The notes below the pieces were generated by a model. The model was not told the origin of the DNA, did no database searches, and was given only the letters and a program-made list of their open reading frames with translations. DNA of 64,000 nt from an uncultured Prevotella sp. (GTDB taxonomy: Bacteria > Bacteroidota > Bacteroidia > Bacteroidales > Bacteroidaceae), in the NCBI GenBank assembly GCA_900541575.1, contig UQKO01000008.1:14704-78703 (forward strand), in the 5' to 3' direction. Of this stretch, positions 56,589 to 64,000 are shown one piece after another. The translations under genes were made by a program, and so were the position numbers. How positions within the stretch are numbered: the stretch's first letter is position 1; the number at the start of each line of letters is the position of its first letter.

Positions 56589-56984
56589 TTAGTATACGTA
56601 GCAAAGAACTTCACCACCGATCATGAGATCGGCAGCCTCCTTGTTGGTCATTACGCCCTTTGAAGTAGAGATGATGGCGATACCAAGTCCGTTGATTACA
56701 CGGGGCATTTCACGATAGCCAGTGTACTTACGCATACCGGGCTTAGAAACGCGAGTGAGGCTCTTGATAGCGTTCACCTTGCTCTGGGGATTGTACTTGA
56801 GGGCGATTTTGATGGTACCCTGAGGACCATCTTCCTCAAACTTGTAGTTGAGGATGTAACCCTGATCGAAGAGGATCTTAGTGATATCCTTCTTCAAGTT
56901 TGACGCAGGCACTTCAACCACACGGTGCTTTGCCTGGATAGCATTACGCAAACGCGTAAGGAAATCTGCTATAGGATCAGTCAT
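56589..56984 (-). CDS. rpsH: Small ribosomal subunit protein uS8
   Basis: 131 residues from MTDPIADFLTRLRNAIQAKH, the standard S8 start; an earlier in-frame start at 57023 is not needed. C-terminal STSKGVMTNKEAADLMIGGE binds 16S helix 21. In E. coli S8 represses the spc operon. Here the 74 bases before it are the longest gap in the operon and hold a small hairpin. Confidence 0.97.
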   Translation of the reverse strand: MTDPIADFLTRLRNAIQAKHRVVEVPASNLKKDITKILFDQGYILNYKFEEDGPQGTIKIALKYNPQSKVNAIKSLTRVSKPGMRKYTGYREMPRVINGLGIAIISTSKGVMTNKEAADLMIGGEVLCYVY

Positions 56985-57005
56985 TTGTTTGAATTGTTTA
57001 ATTAA

Positions 57006-57020
57006 TCGGGACTTTCCCGA
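57006..57020 (-). promoter_or_regulatory. Small hairpin in the rpsN-rpsH gap
   Basis: TCGGGA pairs with TCCCGA around a 3-base loop, within the unusually long 74-base gap between rpsN and rpsH. It could be an mRNA control or processing point. Only the short symmetry is seen. Confidence 0.3.
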
Positions 57021-57058
57021 CAATATTAAATAATAGAGAATTAGTTCTTTACTAGTAA

Positions 57059-57361
57059 TTACCAGCTAGCCTTCTTTACGCCGGGAATCAGACCGTTAGA
57101 AGCCATTTCGCGGAATTGGATACGAGAGAGACCAAAGAGGCGGATGTAACCTTTAGGACGACCCGTGATCTTGCAGCGATTGTGCAGACGGATAGGATTG
57201 GCGTTGCGAGGGATCTTTTGGAGCTTACGAGCTGCCTCGTAAGCTTCCACGGGATCATTCGACTTATTGACAATTTCCTTAAGAGCTGCACGCTTTGCGG
57301 CGTACTTAGCGACGAGCTTGGCACGCTTTACTTCGCGTGCTTTCATTGACTCTTTTGCCAT
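57059..57361 (-). CDS. rpsN: Small ribosomal subunit protein uS14, zinc-free form
   Basis: 100 residues, the long type without the CxxC zinc ribbon. IVNKSNDPVEAYEAARKLQK is the insert of the long form; NRCKITGRPKGYIRLFGLSR and the C-terminal PGVKKASW are diagnostic. 9 bases after rplE. Confidence 0.98.
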   Translation of the reverse strand: MAKESMKAREVKRAKLVAKYAAKRAALKEIVNKSNDPVEAYEAARKLQKIPRNANPIRLHNRCKITGRPKGYIRLFGLSRIQFREMASNGLIPGVKKASW

Positions 57362-57370
57362 AGTTTCGAA

Positions 57371-57922
57371 TTAGTTTTTAGCGTTTTTGAAAGGAAGACC
57401 AAATTCCTTGAGGAGAGCGTAGCCCTCTTCATCGGTAGGAGCAGAAGTCACGAAAGTGATGTTCATACCGAGGATGCGGTCGATAGTATCGATGTTGATT
57501 TCAGGGAAGATAATCTGTTCCTGAATACCGAGCGTGTAGTTGCCACGTCCGTCGAACTTGCTTTCGATGCCCTTGAAGTCGCGAATACGAGGGAGAGCTA
57601 CGCGAACGAGCTTCTCGAGGAATTCGTACATACGCTCACGACGGAGGGTTACCATAACGCCGATAGGCATTTTCTTACGGAGTTTGAAGTTAGCAACGTC
57701 CTTTTTAGAAACAGTAGCTACGGCTTTCTGTCCAGTGATGGCGGTAAGTTCGTTGATGGCTACGTCGATGATTTTCTTATCGGCAACTGCCATACCAAGA
57801 CCCTGGTTGATAACAATCTTCTTCAGTGCGGGGATTTGCATTGATGAAGAATAGTTGAATTGCTTCATCAGAGCCGGGGCAATGCGCTCTGCATATTCCT
57901 TTTTAAGTTGTGCTGTATTCAT
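57371..57922 (-). CDS. rplE: Large ribosomal subunit protein uL5
   Basis: 183 residues; carries 5S rRNA and bridges to S13. Core marks are KIVINQGLGMAVADKK, KLRKKMPIGVMVTLRRERMY and GIQEQIIFPEINID. Its ATG overlaps the rplX stop by one base (TAATG), a sign of coupled translation. Confidence 0.98.
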   Translation of the reverse strand: MNTAQLKKEYAERIAPALMKQFNYSSSMQIPALKKIVINQGLGMAVADKKIIDVAINELTAITGQKAVATVSKKDVANFKLRKKMPIGVMVTLRRERMYEFLEKLVRVALPRIRDFKGIESKFDGRGNYTLGIQEQIIFPEINIDTIDRILGMNITFVTSAPTDEEGYALLKEFGLPFKNAKN

Positions 57923-58242
57923 TACTTAATCTCCTCTCCTGATTTTTTAGCGAAACGTACCAACTTGCCTTCATCGTTCTTGCGACGACCGATTCGAGTG
58001 GGCTTGCCAGTCTTGGGGTCAACTACGTTCAGATTAGAAATGTGAATGGGAGCCTCCATCTTAACGATGCCACCCTGAGGGTTCTTTGCGCTCGGCTTCT
58101 GGCTCTTTGACACCATGTTAATGCCTTCAACGATAGCACGTTGCTTTTCAACGAGGACCTTAACGACCTTGCCAGTCTTGCCCTTGTCTTCACCGGCATT
58201 TACATAAACGGTGTCGCCTTTTTTGATATGTAACTTACTCAT
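57922..58242 (-). CDS. rplX: Large ribosomal subunit protein uL24
   Basis: 106 residues; starts 50S assembly and sits at the exit tunnel. KOW motif in HIKKGDTVYVNAGEDKGKTG (residues 5-24). The stop overlaps the rplE start by one base. Confidence 0.98.
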   Translation of the reverse strand: MSKLHIKKGDTVYVNAGEDKGKTGKVVKVLVEKQRAIVEGINMVSKSQKPSAKNPQGGIVKMEAPIHISNLNVVDPKTGKPTRIGRRKNDEGKLVRFAKKSGEEIK

Positions 58243-58262
58243 TACTTTCTTTGAAATCTTGA

Positions 58263-58628
58263 TTAAAGTACTTCAGGTGCCAAAGATACGACCTTCATGT
58301 TGACAGCGCGGAGTTCACGAGCCACGGGGCCGAAGATACGGCTACCTCTCAGTTCACCTGCATTGTTGAGCAATACGCAAGCATTGTCATCAAAGCGGAT
58401 GTAAGAACCGTCAGCACGACGGATTTCTTTTTTGGTACGTACGATCAAAGCCTTTGATACGGCACCTTTCTTAATATCGCTTGACGGGATGACGTTCTTT
58501 ACAGAAACGACAATCACATCACCGACTGAAGCGTAACGACGCTTAGTACCACCGAGAACGCGGATGCAGAGAGCTTCGCGTGCGCCGCTGTTGTCGGCAA
58601 CTGTCAATCTTGATTCTGCTTGTATCAT
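58263..58628 (-). CDS. rplN: Large ribosomal subunit protein uL14
   Basis: 121 residues, a beta-barrel at the subunit interface that also binds the silencing factor RsfS. MIQAESRLTVADNSGAREAL and the C-terminal RIFGPVARELR are family signatures. Two bases after rpsQ. Confidence 0.98.
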   Translation of the reverse strand: MIQAESRLTVADNSGAREALCIRVLGGTKRRYASVGDVIVVSVKNVIPSSDIKKGAVSKALIVRTKKEIRRADGSYIRFDDNACVLLNNAGELRGSRIFGPVARELRAVNMKVVSLAPEVL

Positions 58629-58630
58629 AA

Positions 58631-58897
58631 TTATTTAGCTCTTTCTACAATTTCAACAACTCTCCAACGCTTAGTTTTGCTCAAGGGGCGGGTTTCCATG
58701 ATGAGCACGGTATCTCCGACGTTGCAGTCGTTCTTCTCATCGTGAGCGTGATACTTTTTCGTTTTGGAGACGAATTTACCATAAATGGGGTGCTTTTCCT
58801 TGAACTTAGCAGCGACAACAATGGTTTTATCCATTTTGTTGCTGATAACGACACCCTGTCTTGTTTTTCTTAAGTTTCTAGCTTCCATCTGGACCAT
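58631..58897 (-). CDS. rpsQ: Small ribosomal subunit protein uS17
   Basis: 88 residues, OB-fold 16S binder: RKTRQGVVISNKMDKTIVV, KYHAHDEKNDCNVGDTV and ETRPLSKTKRWRVVEI. The ATG at 58897 lies two bases after the rpmC stop. A second ATG at 58888 (MEARNLRK) is the more usual family start and may be the one used. Confidence 0.96.
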   Translation of the reverse strand: MVQMEARNLRKTRQGVVISNKMDKTIVVAAKFKEKHPIYGKFVSKTKKYHAHDEKNDCNVGDTVLIMETRPLSKTKRWRVVEIVERAK

Positions 58898-58899
58898 TA

Positions 58900-59094
58900 T
58901 TACTTGTTAAGTTCGATTTCTCTCAACACTGTCTTCATCTGTGCGATGGTGCGACGAGCAGCCTTGATCTGTGAAGGATTTGCCAGAGGAGAGATGCTGT
59001 GATTGAGCAGCAGCTGATTGTAATTAGCAACCTCTTCAGCGATGCGTTGTGAAAGCTCTGCTGCGGGGATTTGGCGGATTTCTGAAATCTTCAT
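58900..59094 (-). CDS. rpmC: Large ribosomal subunit protein uL29
   Basis: 64 residues, a two-helix hairpin at the tunnel exit that helps dock trigger factor and SRP. MKISEIRQIPAAELSQRIAE and ARRTIAQMKTVLREIE are typical. Two bases after rplP. Confidence 0.97.
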   Translation of the reverse strand: MKISEIRQIPAAELSQRIAEEVANYNQLLLNHSISPLANPSQIKAARRTIAQMKTVLREIELNK

Positions 59095-59096
59095 GA

Positions 59097-59522
59097 TTAG
59101 GCGTTTTTGTCGTAGTCGTGTCTTACAACGAATTTAGTAGTAACGGGAAGCTTCTGTGCTGCAAGGCGGAGAGCCTCTTTTGCAACCTCGAAGGGAACAC
59201 CTTCAATTTCGAAGATGATTCGACCCGGTGTGATAGGGAATACGTATCCTACGGGATCACCTTTACCTTTACCCATACGTACATCAGCAGGCTTTTTGGT
59301 GATAGGTTTGTCGGGGAAGATACGAATCCAGCTCTGTCCTTCACGCTGCATGTAGCGTGTCATAGCGACACGAGCGGCTTCGATTTGACGACCAGTGAGC
59401 CAGTGCGTGTCGAGGCTCTTGATGCCGAAGCTACCAAAAGCGAGTTGGTTGCCACGCTGAGCGTTACCTTTGCAGCGGCCCTTTTGCGGTCTTCTGTATT
59501 TTGTTCTTTTGGGTTGTAACAT
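59097..59522 (-). CDS. rplP: Large ribosomal subunit protein uL16
   Basis: 141 residues; organises the A-site region of the 50S. Strong marks are MLQPKRTKYRRPQKGRCKGN, GRQIEAARVAMTRYMQREGQ and VRMGKGKGDPVGYVFPI. It starts 22 bases after rpsC. Confidence 0.98.
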   Translation of the reverse strand: MLQPKRTKYRRPQKGRCKGNAQRGNQLAFGSFGIKSLDTHWLTGRQIEAARVAMTRYMQREGQSWIRIFPDKPITKKPADVRMGKGKGDPVGYVFPITPGRIIFEIEGVPFEVAKEALRLAAQKLPVTTKFVVRHDYDKNA

Positions 59523-59544
59523 AATACTCTAACTGAAAATCTGA

Positions 59545-60270
59545 TTAGCGGTTGTTGTTTCTCTTGTTGCGGAACTTGCGGCCACCATTGTAGTTATTGC
59601 CACGTGATTCCTTCTCCTGAGTGAAGTTAGGAGCGAGGTCGCGCTTTCCATAAACTTCGCCACGGCAGATCCATACTTTGATACCGAGAAGTCCCACCTT
59701 TGTGAGTGCTTCGCACTGGCAGTAGTCGATATCAGCACGGAGGGTGTGGAGAGGAGTACGTCCTTCTTTGAACATTTCCTTACGTGCCATTTCAGCACCA
59801 TTGAGACGTCCGCAGATCTGAACCTTGATACCTTCAGCACCCATACGCATAGCGTTGGCAATAGCCATCTTGATTGCGCGACGATAGGCAATTTTGCCTT
59901 CTACTTGTCGTGCAATGCTCTTGCCCACGATGTTGGCATCGAGGTCGGGCTTCTTCACCTCAAAGATATTGATTTGAACATCCTTATCGGTGATTTTCTT
60001 CAGTTCTTCCTTGAGTTTGTCTACTTCAGCGCCACCCTTACCGATGATAAGTCCTGGACGTGATGTACAAACTGTGATGGTGATGATTTTCGGTGTACGT
60101 TCAATTACGATACGAGATACACTAGCCTTTGCCAAGCGTGCGTCGAGATACTTACGGATTTTGCTGTCTTCGAGAATATTGTCACCGAAGTTACGGCCAC
60201 CGAACCAGTTAGAATCCCAACCGCGTACGATACCAAGTCGGTTACTTATCGGATTTACTTTCTGTCCCAT
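59545..60270 (-). CDS. rpsC: Small ribosomal subunit protein uS3
   Basis: 241 residues; lines the mRNA entry channel with S4 and S5. MGQKVNPISNRLGIVRGWDS at the start, KH domain with GLIIGKGGAEVDKLKEEL (about 73-90), and the C-domain GLLGIKVWICRGEVY. An Asn/Arg-rich tail (NYNGGRKFRNKRNNNR) extends it. 5 bases after rplV. Confidence 0.98.
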   Translation of the reverse strand: MGQKVNPISNRLGIVRGWDSNWFGGRNFGDNILEDSKIRKYLDARLAKASVSRIVIERTPKIITITVCTSRPGLIIGKGGAEVDKLKEELKKITDKDVQINIFEVKKPDLDANIVGKSIARQVEGKIAYRRAIKMAIANAMRMGAEGIKVQICGRLNGAEMARKEMFKEGRTPLHTLRADIDYCQCEALTKVGLLGIKVWICRGEVYGKRDLAPNFTQEKESRGNNYNGGRKFRNKRNNNR

Positions 60271-60275
60271 ATCGA

Positions 60276-60674
60276 TTAGTCATTTGTTTTAGTACCCACG
60301 AACAGAGTTACGTGGTTTGAACGTTTACGAATTCTATAACCTCTTCCCTGCGGAGCGGGGCGCATGCGCTTGAGCGTTACGCCTTCATCAACGAAAATTT
60401 TGGTTATAAACAATTCGCCATCTTCAGCCTTGCGATCGTTCTTCTGTTCCCAGTTAGCGATTGCGGAACGCAATAACTTTTCGAGTACTTCAGAAGCAGC
60501 CTTCTTAGAGAACTTGAGTGTGCCGAGGGCGCGATTCACCTCCATGCCACGAACCATGTCTACTACGTAGCGCATTTTACGGGGTGAGGAGGGAACATTC
60601 TGCAGCTTTGCAAAATATTGGGTCTTCAGGGCTTCTTTTCTTTTTTCAGCCGCTAATCTTTTTCTTGCTCCCAT
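60276..60674 (-). CDS. rplV: Large ribosomal subunit protein uL22
   Basis: 132 residues. Its long hairpin reaches the exit-tunnel constriction near the macrolide site: TLKRMRPAPQGRGYRIRKRS is that loop. A Lys-rich N-terminus of about 15 residues precedes the usual start. 42 bases after rpsS. Confidence 0.98.
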   Translation of the reverse strand: MGARKRLAAEKRKEALKTQYFAKLQNVPSSPRKMRYVVDMVRGMEVNRALGTLKFSKKAASEVLEKLLRSAIANWEQKNDRKAEDGELFITKIFVDEGVTLKRMRPAPQGRGYRIRKRSNHVTLFVGTKTND

Positions 60675-60716
60675 TATTTAATTATTCTTTTTTGTTTCTG
60701 GATTGAAAGGTCCTGC

Positions 60717-60986
60717 TTATTTTTTCTTGTTACCAGCATGACCGCCGAACTTGCGGGTGGGTGCGAACTCACCGAGCTTGTGGCCTACCATGTTTTCAGT
60801 AACATAAACAGGAATGAATTTGTTTCCGTTGTGAACTGCAATGGTATGACCAACGAAGTCTGGCGATATCACTGAAGCTCTGGCCCATGTCTTCACCACG
60901 TTTTTCTTACCGCTTTCGTTCATGGCAAGAACTTTCTTTTCAAGAGAGACTGCGATGTACGGGCCTTTTTTTAGAGAACGACTCAT
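60717..60986 (-). CDS. rpsS: Small ribosomal subunit protein uS19
   Basis: 89 residues; head protein that pairs with S13. MSRSLKKGPYIAVSLEKKV, ARASVISPDFVGHTIAVHNG and GHKLGEFAPTRKFGGHAGNK are all standard. 25 bases after rplB. Confidence 0.98.
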   Translation of the reverse strand: MSRSLKKGPYIAVSLEKKVLAMNESGKKNVVKTWARASVISPDFVGHTIAVHNGNKFIPVYVTENMVGHKLGEFAPTRKFGGHAGNKKK

Positions 60987-61011
60987 AAATTCTTCTTTGT
61001 TTTAGTGCTTG

Positions 61012-61836
61012 TTACTTTTTACGTCTTTCGATAATGTACTTGTTTGACTGCTTCTTAGGAGCTCTTGTCTTCAAGCCCTTAGCATACAAACCAGTACGTG
61101 AGCGCGGGTGTCCACCACTCTGACGGCCTTCACCACCACCCATGGGGTGATCAACAGGGTTCATTACAACACCACGGTTGTGCGGACGACGTCCCAACCA
61201 GCGTGAGCGACCTGCTTTACCTGAAGATTCGAGAGCATGATCTGAGTTACCTACGCTACCGATAGTAGCCTTACAAGCACTGAGGATTTGGCGAGTTTCA
61301 CCTGAAGGCAATTTGATTACGCAATACTTACCTTCACGTGAAGTAAGCTGTGCGAAATTACCAGCAGAGCGAACGAGCAGAGCGCCCTGTCCAGGACGGA
61401 GCTCGATGTTGTGGATCACGGTACCTACGGGGATGTTCTGCAAAGGAAGTGCATTACCAACTTCGGGAGCAGCTTCAGCACCAGACATGATTTGATCGCC
61501 AACCTTCAATCCATTAGGAGCGATGATATAACGTTTTTCACCATCAGCATAGAAGAGCAATGCAATACGAGCCGAACGGTTAGGATCGTACTCAATAGTC
61601 TTCACAACTGCGGGTACACCGTCTTTCTCACGCTTAAAATCGATAAAGCGGAACTTTCTCTTGTGACCGCCACCGAGATAACGCATGGTCATCTTACCAG
61701 TGTTGTTGCGACCGCCAGATACGCGCTTACCGTAAACGAGAGATTTTTCTGGTACGGATGCAGTAATTTCTTCGAACGTACCAATAATTTTGTGTCTCTG
61801 CCCCGGTGTAGTGGGCTTAAATTTACGTACTGCCAT
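61012..61836 (-). CDS. rplB: Large ribosomal subunit protein uL2
   Basis: 274 residues; among the most conserved 50S proteins, close to the peptidyl-transferase centre. The histidine-containing loop NPVDHPMGGGEGRQSGGHPR near 220-240 is intact, as is RNNTGKMTMRYLGGGHKRKF. 7 bases after rplW. Confidence 0.98.
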   Translation of the reverse strand: MAVRKFKPTTPGQRHKIIGTFEEITASVPEKSLVYGKRVSGGRNNTGKMTMRYLGGGHKRKFRFIDFKREKDGVPAVVKTIEYDPNRSARIALLFYADGEKRYIIAPNGLKVGDQIMSGAEAAPEVGNALPLQNIPVGTVIHNIELRPGQGALLVRSAGNFAQLTSREGKYCVIKLPSGETRQILSACKATIGSVGNSDHALESSGKAGRSRWLGRRPHNRGVVMNPVDHPMGGGEGRQSGGHPRSRTGLYAKGLKTRAPKKQSNKYIIERRKK

Positions 61837-61843
61837 TATTTAT

Positions 61844-62134
61844 TTAGATATTGCTATAGAAATCGATGGTTTCACCCTCTTTGAGAGTTACGATAGCTTT
61901 CTTGAAAGCGTTGCTGCGACCACGTACGAGGCCTGCTTTTGTGTAGCGAGCCTTAGTCTTACCAGCATACTTAATAGTGTTTACGCTTACTACGCTCACG
62001 TTGTAAGTTGCCTCAACTTCTGCCTTAATCTGAAGTTTGTTAGCTTCAGGACGCACGATGAAGCTGAATTGGTTCAGCTTTTCTGTCAGGGTGTTGGCCT
62101 TTTCAGACACGAGCGGTTTGATAATATATGCCAT
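61844..62134 (-). CDS. rplW: Large ribosomal subunit protein uL23
   Basis: 96 residues; exit-site protein and main docking point for trigger factor and SRP. IIKPLVSEKANTLTEKLNQF and VNTIKYAGKTKARY fit the family. 13 bases after rplD. Confidence 0.97.
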   Translation of the reverse strand: MAYIIKPLVSEKANTLTEKLNQFSFIVRPEANKLQIKAEVEATYNVSVVSVNTIKYAGKTKARYTKAGLVRGRSNAFKKAIVTLKEGETIDFYSNI

Positions 62135-62147
62135 TTTCTGTGCTTTT

Positions 62148-62777
62148 TTACTTTGTTAAGACATCTTCGATCGTTGAGAGAGCAGATTCAGTAACAACCA
62201 TGGCACCTGCGTTGAGCACGCCGTAAGTATTGATATCTGAAGCCTTTGCAACCTTAGCGTTCTGTATATTGCGTGCTGACAAATATACGTTTTTATTTGC
62301 TTCGTTGAGAACGAAAAGCACCTTTTTATCAGAAACATTAAGATTATTTACGATTTCAACAAAAGCCTTTGTCTTAGGAGCTTCCAAGTTGAAGTCTTCT
62401 ACTACAACGATTGCACCTTCTTGAGCCTTGTAGCTAAGTGCACTACGACGTGCAAGTGCCTTCATTTTCTTGTTGAGCTTGAAGCTATAATTACGAGGCT
62501 TGGGACCGAACACGCGTGCACCGCCTACGAGTACGGGTGAGTTGATATCACCGCGACGAGCGCCGCCGCCACCTTTCTGACGACCGAGCTTGCGGGTTGA
62601 ACCGCTCATCTCGCTTCTTTCTTTCGACTTAGCCGTACCCTGACGCTGAGCAGCGAGATACTGCTTTACATCGAGGTAAATTACGTGGTCGTTCGGCTCA
62701 ATGCCAAATACACTGTCATTCAGTGTTACCTTGCGGCCGGTATCTTCACCTTTGATATTGAATACACTAACTTCCAT
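62148..62777 (-). CDS. rplD: Large ribosomal subunit protein uL4
   Basis: 209 residues. The extended loop that lines the tunnel is the basic Gly-rich stretch STRKLGRQKGGGGARRGDIN (about 60-79). In E. coli L4 represses its own operon at transcription and translation; whether it binds the leader ahead of rplC here is unknown. Three bases after rplC. Confidence 0.98.
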   Translation of the reverse strand: MEVSVFNIKGEDTGRKVTLNDSVFGIEPNDHVIYLDVKQYLAAQRQGTAKSKERSEMSGSTRKLGRQKGGGGARRGDINSPVLVGGARVFGPKPRNYSFKLNKKMKALARRSALSYKAQEGAIVVVEDFNLEAPKTKAFVEIVNNLNVSDKKVLFVLNEANKNVYLSARNIQNAKVAKASDINTYGVLNAGAMVVTESALSTIEDVLTK

Positions 62778-62780
62778 TGC

Positions 62781-63398
62781 TTACTTCTCGATAATTACGA
62801 TTGAACCTTTGCAACCTGGAACAGAACCCTTGATAATGAGAAGGTTGTGTTCGGGGACTACCTTTAATACTTTCAAGTTTTGCGTAGTTACACGGTCGCC
62901 ACCCATTTGGCCACCCATGCGCATTCCCTTGAATACCTTGGCGGGGTAAGAACAAGCACCGATTGAACCGGGCTTACGCAGACGGTCATCTTGACCGTGA
63001 GTGCTCTGACCTACACCACCGAAACCGTGACGCTTCACAACGCCCTGGAATCCCTTACCCTTTGAGGTACCTACTACATCAACATACTGAGTGTCGTTGA
63101 AGAGTTCCACCGTAAGAGTATCGCCCAGGTTGAGTTCCTGATCAAAGCCCTTGAATTCTGCCAAGTGGCGTTTGGGGGTAACACCAGCCTTCTTGAAGTG
63201 TCCCATGAGAGGAGCTGAAGTATTCTTCTCCTTAGCCTCCTGGAAACCAAGCTGCACGGCTGCATAGCCATCTTTCTCGACGGTCTTAATCTGCGTTACC
63301 ACGCAAGGACCAACTTCGATAACAGTGCATGGTACATTCTGACCCTCGGCACTGAATACGGATGTCATTCCGATTTTTTTTCCTAATAATCCTGGCAT
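62781..63398 (-). CDS. rplC: Large ribosomal subunit protein uL3
   Basis: 205 residues from MPGLLGKKIGMTSVFSAEGQ. The C-terminal half has the conserved GTSKGKGFQGVVKRHGFGG and RKPGSIGACSYPAKVFKGMR blocks. An in-frame ATG at 63461 lies within the leader and is not used. First gene of the operon in this window; rpsJ, which normally stands here, is not found in the next 600 bases. Confidence 0.97.
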   Translation of the reverse strand: MPGLLGKKIGMTSVFSAEGQNVPCTVIEVGPCVVTQIKTVEKDGYAAVQLGFQEAKEKNTSAPLMGHFKKAGVTPKRHLAEFKGFDQELNLGDTLTVELFNDTQYVDVVGTSKGKGFQGVVKRHGFGGVGQSTHGQDDRLRKPGSIGACSYPAKVFKGMRMGGQMGGDRVTTQNLKVLKVVPEHNLLIIKGSVPGCKGSIVIIEK

Positions 63399-63541
63399 TT
63401 CAGTATTATGAAAATGATATGAAAATTGTTTTATGTTCCGTCGCCCATATTGATATTCCAAATACGGGTCGGAGGGTTATTGCTAACCTGGAGCCCGTAA
63501 GCTCCTCTAAACAAAGCAGTTATCTTACGTTTCCTACTTTC
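63399..63541 (-). ncRNA. Structured 5' leader of rplC, possible pseudoknot
   Basis: On the - strand the leader contains GGAGC-(6)-GCTCC (63505 to 63490), directly followed by GGTTA-GCAA-TAACC (63488 to 63475), a stem capped by a GNRA tetraloop. The bases ACGGG at the 3' side of the first loop (63498-63494) can pair with CCCGT further on (63468-63464), making a loop-to-downstream pseudoknot. It fits a ribosomal-protein autoregulatory leader in place, but no known Rfam family was identified by eye. Confidence 0.5.
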
Positions 63542-63547
63542 TGAGTG

Positions 63548-63577
63548 CAAAGTTACAACTTTTCTCTTATATACCAA
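63548..63577 (-). promoter_or_regulatory. Promoter of the rplC-rplQ operon
   Basis: On the - strand, TTG (63577-63575) and TAACTTTG (63555-63548) are 19 bases apart, an ideal Bacteroidota promoter. The start would fall near 63541, giving a leader of about 143 bases. Confidence 0.75.
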
Positions 63578-63790
63578 GAGTCTGAAAGTGCCTTTTCTCC
63601 AAAATCCGCCCTAAAACTTCATTTTTATAATTATTTATTTTTTATATATTCATTTTGTTATCTGCGGATTACATTAAAAGATTATCCCTGTAACAGTATC
63701 GTATGTGTGGCAGAATATGCCATTCGAATAGACTCTATACTTCCAAAGGACAGTGATAACGTATAATTCAAGTTTCGGATTTAGTATGAG
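63578..63790. other. AT-rich intergenic stretch upstream of the rplC promoter
   Basis: No gene recognised; rpsJ is not here. An AAGTTTCGGATTTAG string at about 63771-63785 leads into the foldback element. Confidence 0.6.
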
Positions 63791-63985
63791 CGGGCTGAAA
63801 GCCCAATGCTGTTCATAGCCCAGGGCAACGCCCTGGGTTTTCCCGTGAGTAGTGTTGTTACGCCCTGTAAGGGCAAAAGTACAAACACATTGTCCTTACT
63901 TCTGCCCTTATAGGGCGTATCGTTCTTGCTCAATTCTACCCAAGGCGTTGCCTTGGGCTATGGAATTCATTGGGCTTTCAGCCCG
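63791..63985. repeat. 195 bp multi-palindromic foldback element
   Basis: Outer perfect 18 bp arms (63791-63808, CGGGCTGAAAGCCCAATG, with 63968-63985); middle arms of about 25 bp with two mismatches (63813-63837 with 63938-63962); inner arms of 16 bp (ACGCCCTGTAAGGGCA). Each arm is itself a small palindrome. No coding content. Resembles REP/BIME-like or foldback elements mobilised in trans. Confidence 0.85.
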
Positions 63986-64000
63986 TCATTATCGGCTGGG

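Noticed and set aside
63545..63766. + strand gene of 73 codons upstream of rplC
   Set aside because: AT-rich frame overlapping the operon promoter, with no recognisable content.

Overview
The window reads as a chromosomal segment of a Bacteroidales bacterium, most likely Prevotella-like (Prevotellaceae). The grounds are repeated -7 boxes of the Bacteroidota type (TAnnTTTG), a C10 (streptopain-type) protease carrying BspA-type leucine-rich repeats, type IX secretion (T9SS) style C-terminal tails, a zinc-ligand-free L36, L17 with an Ala/Thr/Glu/Lys-rich tail, and the gene set itself. Species cannot be fixed from the sequence alone.

Left part (1-9.5 kb): a small helicase-associated-domain protein; a 1 kb repeat-rich gap with one decayed gene fragment; alaS on the + strand behind a tandemly duplicated promoter repeat; then, on the - strand, a tetR - GH2 beta-galactosidase - small conserved ORF cluster and a YecH-like small protein. 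9.7-18.2 kb (- strand): an MFS exporter, bifunctional aspartokinase/homoserine dehydrogenase (thrA), a secreted GH10-like hydrolase and a secreted C10 protease. 18.5-26.5 kb (+ strand): a GT2 glycosyltransferase, a cytidylyltransferase-SDR fusion resembling CDP-ribitol synthases, a MATE exporter and a large secreted discoidin-domain clan-D-like glycosidase. 27.1-35.2 kb (- strand): a GT14-type glycosyltransferase, ilvA, and a recJ-recQ-ModF-like ATPase cluster. 35.9-37.5 kb (+ strand): an ABC-F ATPase.

38.2-47.9 kb (- strand): one 3,236-residue secreted, multidomain, T9SS-tailed protein. Its base composition is visibly richer in G+C than its neighbours. It has its own well-formed promoter, a clear terminator, an upstream direct-repeat/palindrome cluster, and remnants of LytTR and AraC regulators on either side.

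48.9-63.4 kb (- strand): the S10-spc-alpha ribosomal superoperon from rplC to rplQ, in the usual order and including secY, map, infA, rpmJ and rpoA. The genes are packed from 1 nt overlaps to 74 nt gaps. rpsJ, which normally precedes rplC, is not next to it. Instead rplC has its own promoter, a 5' leader that can be drawn as a pseudoknotted RNA, and beyond that a 195 bp multi-palindromic foldback element at the window edge.

The most unusual non-coding signal is a set of intergenic tandem arrays with unrelated unit sequences but the same 22 bp period (near 0.85, 26.7 and 35.6 kb, and a 22 bp-spaced pair near 48.05 kb). There are also several long perfect inverted repeats and a dispersed repeat family that carries promoters. 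No tRNA, rRNA, CRISPR array, intact insertion sequence or phage gene was recognised.
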